Source of the DNA: an uncultured Erysipelotrichaceae bacterium
Lineage (GTDB): Bacteria > Bacillota_I > Bacilli_A > RFN20 > CAG-826
NCBI GenBank assembly: GCA_902799855.1
Contig: CADCCA010000066.1
Location: 1 to 8,339, forward strand
Direction: 5' to 3'
DNA: 8,339 nucleotides
Shown: positions 6,405-8,339 of the stretch, piece after piece
Layout: the number at the start of each line of letters is the position of its first letter
Numbering within the stretch: the stretch's first letter is position 1
Notes under the pieces: model-generated
Database searches by the model: none
Seen by the model: the letters and a program-made list of their open reading frames with translations, nothing else
Told to the model about the DNA's origin: nothing
Translations under genes and position numbers: made by a program

Positions 6405-7109
6405 ATGAAAAGGTTATCTTTAGTTTTTGTTTTAGGCGCAAGCGCTTTTTTACTTGTTGGATGTGATGGCTATAAGAAAATAAGTGAAGAGGAGTTTAAC
6501 TCCTATTTCAGCGCGGAAAAAGTTAGTGCGGCGAAAGAAAAATTCGCGGCAATTAATTGTTATTATTATGAAATAATTCAGACCACAAAAGAATTTGATT
6601 ATGACTTATGGCGTTACAACGATACTGATTATTACTATCAATATGCTGTCGCTACCGTAGAGGGCAAAAAAGATACTTCTCACGATTTATATCTTGGCTC
6701 ATCTAACGTTGATGAATGTAAGTGGTATGGTGTTAGTTCCAGCGGCGAAAACAAAGTGACGATAGGCCAAGAAGCCTTCAATCAATATGATGAACAAAAA
6801 GGATACGAAAGAAATACCGTCACAAGGGCAATGGACGATCCTTTCTACTATGCGAAAGAATTTTCTGGGAACGTCAACGAGAAAAAGTACTATGTCAGTG
6901 GCAACAAATTAAAAATAACGTTCAAAAGTTCAGGCGAAGACCAAGAAGAGTCGTCTGGATACGGAATTTTTGATAGCAAAACACTATTAGTGGATTCTTT
7001 TGTAATCAAGATTAAAACCGCTGAAGCGTCTGGTACAGTTAAATACAAGTTTACTTACAACAAAAGCTTTAAACACAAAACACCCCAAGACATCGGTTAT
7101 AAAGAATAA
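6405..7109 (+). CDS. Predicted lipoprotein of unknown function
   Basis: A 234-residue protein beginning with a type II signal peptide: MKRLS, a hydrophobic core (VFVLGASAFLL) and the lipobox L17-V-G-C20. After lipidation at Cys20 the mature protein would sit on the outer face of the membrane. The rest is soluble, rich in Tyr, Lys, Glu and Ser, with predicted beta-strand character in the second half (KKYYVSGNKLKITF, GTVKYKFTYNKS). I see no catalytic motif or known domain and do not recognise the family. It has its own promoter, with a possible Fnr-type site upstream, so it is probably monocistronic and separate from the toxin-antitoxin operon. Lipoprotein status is confident; function is unknown. 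Confidence 0.8.
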   Translation: MKRLSLVFVLGASAFLLVGCDGYKKISEEEFNSYFSAEKVSAAKEKFAAINCYYYEIIQTTKEFDYDLWRYNDTDYYYQYAVATVEGKKDTSHDLYLGSSNVDECKWYGVSSSGENKVTIGQEAFNQYDEQKGYERNTVTRAMDDPFYYAKEFSGNVNEKKYYVSGNKLKITFKSSGEDQEESSGYGIFDSKTLLVDSFVIKIKTAEASGTVKYKFTYNKSFKHKTPQDIGYKE

Positions 7110-7125
7110 AATAGAAATCTTCTTT

Positions 7126-7153
7126 TTCACATATGTCTTCATGTACATATAAT
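7126..7153 (+). promoter_or_regulatory. Strong consensus promoter downstream of the lipoprotein gene
   Basis: TTCACA (7126-7131, 5 of 6 to the -35 consensus) and TATAAT (7148-7153, perfect) are 16 bp apart. The spacer region is rich in palindromes (ACATATGT 7129-7136, ATGTACAT 7141-7148), possibly an operator. No ordinary gene lies downstream before the terminator at 7251. Confidence 0.5.
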
Positions 7154-7159
7154 CTTTTG

Positions 7160-7275
7160 TGTGATTATATCGAGGTACACTCTTTGGGTAGCCCATAAAA
7201 GCGTTGAAGACACTGAAAAACTCATTGATATGTGGCTTCAAGAAGAAAAAGGAAGGCATCGCCTTCCCTTTTAAT
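7160..7275 (+). ncRNA. Candidate small RNA or 37-aa leaderless ORF
   Basis: Between the promoter (-10 ending 7153) and the hairpin terminator at 7251-7267 lies a unit of about 110 nt. It could be a small RNA ending in GGAAGGC-ATC-GCCTTCC plus CTTTT. The same stretch contains an open frame from GTG 7161, 7 nt after the -10, to TAA 7272-7274, with the segment AHKSVEDTEKLIDMWLQEEK looking protein-like. The stop falls after the terminator stem, which is unusual for a real gene. It may instead be a gene remnant. Confidence 0.3.
7240..7275 (-). terminator. Bidirectional terminator between convergent genes
   Basis: GGAAGGC (7251-7257) and GCCTTCC (7261-7267) form a perfect 7-bp stem with a 3-nt loop. 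On the minus strand it is followed by TTTTTCTTCTT (complement of 7240-7250), giving a strong terminator 18 bp past the oxidoreductase stop. On the plus strand the tail CTTTTAATT is weaker but usable. Confidence 0.85.
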
Positions 7276-7284
7276 TCAATGTAG

Positions 7285-8235
7285 CTATTTATCTTTTGAG
7301 TGTCTTTCACCGATTTGATATTCTTCGTTATGTTCAAACATTTCTAAGACTGTAATTGGATCATCACCAGTTAGTTCTTTGAAGTCATTGGTGTGGACTG
7401 CCATCTTACCTTCTCTAATCGCTTGGGCAAATGTTACCATGCCATCACTTGAGAAAGGAGCTTCACTATCTTTCTTAAAGACACCATCTGTTGTTCTTGG
7501 AACGCCCATCGCATCAAAGATTTGATAATTTTCTTCGTCGGTTAATTCTTTGTAAGAAACATTGTTACCTGTGGCTTTATTACCATATTCAATGAATTTA
7601 GAAATGGTCATTAGTTCTTTACCGTTGATATCTAATGTGGCCTGATGATATCTTTCTTCAAATCCTCTATGGAGGGCATAGGCCATTGCTTTGGCGCAGT
7701 CTTTTCTAGAGATGTACGCCATTAAGCCATCACCTTGGCTGTTTTTAAGCACTCCATCAAGATGGACATAGGTGAAGTAATTAGTAATCATTGCTTCAGC
7801 ATATTGGCTATTTCTTAAGAAGATGTAATCTAATCCCACTAATTGAATATATCTTTCAGTGTAAATGTGGTCCTTCTTTTCCACACTTGGATTAGTTTCA
7901 TCTCCAGCATTAACTAAAGATGTATAAACAATCTTTTTAACACCAACCTTTTTAGCGGCATCCACGACATTCTTTTGAGCGGCTTGTCTTTTTGGGCCGA
8001 CGAACGGCATAGAAATTAAACCTAAAATGTCCGCACCTCTAAAGGCTTCTTCTAACCCTTCATAATAATTGAAATCAGCGACACGTGTATCAATACCCAT
8101 CGCTTTATATTTTTCTAATGCTTTTGCAGAATAGGCGACAAAAATAAGGTTTTCCTTCTTCTCAAGTTTTAATAAGATTTCCGCGGCAATAGAACCAAGG
8201 TTACCATCAACCCCAGTCAATAAAATTTTACTCAT
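7285..8235 (-). CDS. NmrA/QorB-like NAD(P)-binding oxidoreductase
   Basis: A 316-residue atypical short-chain dehydrogenase of the NmrA / quinone oxidoreductase 2 (E. coli QorB/YtfG) type. The N-terminal Rossmann motif is ILLTGVDGNLGS, with Gly8, Gly11 and Gly14 as the dinucleotide-binding glycines. The next blocks follow the family order: VADFNYYEGLEEAF (second strand end), ADILGLISMP, QKNVVDAAKKVGVKKIVYTSL, and LRNSQYAEA, the family's LRNGWYxEN region. The classical SDR Tyr-x-x-x-Lys is absent, as usual for this group. Relatives reduce quinones, azo dyes or similar electrophiles with NADPH, or act as redox sensors; the substrate here is not evident. The C-terminus has about 30 residues beyond QorB length. 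The start is at the Rossmann strand and well fixed, but no Shine-Dalgarno is near it; TACGAT (8242-8247, minus strand) lies 6 nt upstream, a poor -10 at the spacing of the leaderless starts elsewhere in the window. It converges with the lipoprotein gene. Confidence 0.85.
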   Translation of the reverse strand: MSKILLTGVDGNLGSIAAEILLKLEKKENLIFVAYSAKALEKYKAMGIDTRVADFNYYEGLEEAFRGADILGLISMPFVGPKRQAAQKNVVDAAKKVGVKKIVYTSLVNAGDETNPSVEKKDHIYTERYIQLVGLDYIFLRNSQYAEAMITNYFTYVHLDGVLKNSQGDGLMAYISRKDCAKAMAYALHRGFEERYHQATLDINGKELMTISKFIEYGNKATGNNVSYKELTDEENYQIFDAMGVPRTTDGVFKKDSEAPFSSDGMVTFAQAIREGKMAVHTNDFKELTGDDPITVLEMFEHNEEYQIGERHSKDK

Positions 8236-8246
8236 ACTATAATCGT

Positions 8247-8298
8247 ATTATTCAGTTAAGCCTAGTTTGATGACTGAATAATTTCTCCTTTCTAGGCT
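8247..8298. repeat. Two interlocked inverted repeats in the oxidoreductase promoter region
   Basis: ATTATTCAGT (8247-8256) pairs with ACTGAATAAT (8273-8282), a perfect 10-bp inverted repeat with a 16-nt spacer. AGCCTAG (8259-8265) pairs with CTAGGCT (8292-8298), a perfect 7-bp repeat. The order A-B-A'-B' interlocks them. They lie between the oxidoreductase start and a divergent TATAAT box, so operators for a regulator are the simplest reading. Confidence 0.7.
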
Positions 8299-8339
8299 AT
8301 AATTTCTATATGCTGTGTACCTGTCTCATACTATTGCCA
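8298..8339 (+). promoter_or_regulatory. TATAAT box and possible start of a truncated divergent gene
   Basis: TATAAT (8298-8303) is followed 6 nt later by ATG (8310-8312), the same spacing as at rlmD and the MNT gene. The open frame MLCTCLILLP runs off the window at 8339. Thirty bases are too few to identify it. A divergent regulator gene next to an NmrA-type oxidoreductase would be common, but nothing here shows it. Confidence 0.3.

Noticed and set aside
6987..7337. 116-aa minus-strand open frame
   Set aside because: It is antisense to the lipoprotein gene end, runs through the bidirectional terminator and overlaps the oxidoreductase 3' end in another frame. It has no start signal and no recognisable motif.
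8285..8291. SD-like AAAGGAG on the minus strand as the oxidoreductase ribosome binding site
   Set aside because: It is about 49 nt from the ATG at 8235 and no ATG, GTG or TTG lies at a usable distance after it.
8334..8339. TTGCCA at the window end as a further HTH-MNT operator site
   Set aside because: A single 6-bp match without a partner half-site is expected by chance.
1..8339. CRISPR array, insertion sequence, tRNA or rRNA
   Set aside because: No regularly spaced repeats, transposase frame with terminal repeats, cloverleaf or rRNA-like sequence was seen on either strand.

Overview
The window looks like a chromosomal segment from a low-GC Gram-positive bacterium, most likely an uncultured host-associated member of the Bacillota/Bacilli or a relative of the Mollicutes. 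The evidence is AT-rich third codon positions, AGGTG/AAAGGG ribosome binding sites, TATAAT promoters, a Gram-positive-type lipoprotein and a secreted multi-Ig-domain protein. TGA acts as a stop (HEPN gene, current rlmD frame), so this is the standard code and not the Mycoplasma code. The taxonomic call is inference only.

Layout. Positions 1-184 are intergenic with a strong hairpin and perhaps the tail of a paralogous upstream gene. Positions 185-3592 encode a large secreted protein with a permuted papain-like (YiiX/C92-type) cysteine hydrolase domain, a Gly/Gln linker and five Big_3-type Ig repeats. A terminator (3629-3670) leads directly into a leaderless promoter and an rlmD-type 23S rRNA uracil methyltransferase (3694-5016). 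The 3' end of that gene carries a perfect 29-bp tandem duplication. It throws the conserved C-terminus, including the probable general-base Glu, out of frame; the lost end is still intact in another frame up to 5057.

Two bases after that displaced stop begins a symmetric array of four TGGCAA/TTGCCA half-sites. A promoter with no 5' leader is embedded in it and drives a two-gene operon (5117-6236). The first gene is an XRE-type HTH fused to a minimal nucleotidyltransferase (MntA-like antitoxin). The second is a HepT-like HEPN toxin with the full R-X4-H-X-Y motif, fused to a C-terminal ASCH (PUA-like RNA-binding) domain. The four-domain arrangement HTH-MNT / HEPN-ASCH, its self-overlapping operator and its position on the damaged rlmD end make this the best candidate for an undescribed variant system.

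Downstream come a short orphan open frame (6233-6340), a perfect FNR-type palindrome in front of an extended -10 promoter, and a lipoprotein of unknown function (6405-7109). A promoter-terminator pair (7126-7275) then encloses about 110 nt that may be a small RNA or a 37-aa leaderless peptide. A convergent NmrA/QorB-like NAD(P)-binding oxidoreductase follows on the minus strand (7285-8235). The right edge (8236-8339) holds two interlocked inverted repeats and a TATAAT box placed as at the other leaderless starts, possibly opening a divergent gene cut by the window.

The genes do not form one pathway. The only clear functional unit is the MNT/HEPN operon: the nucleotidyltransferase is expected to AMPylate the HEPN tyrosine and silence its RNase, while the HTH is expected to repress the operon.
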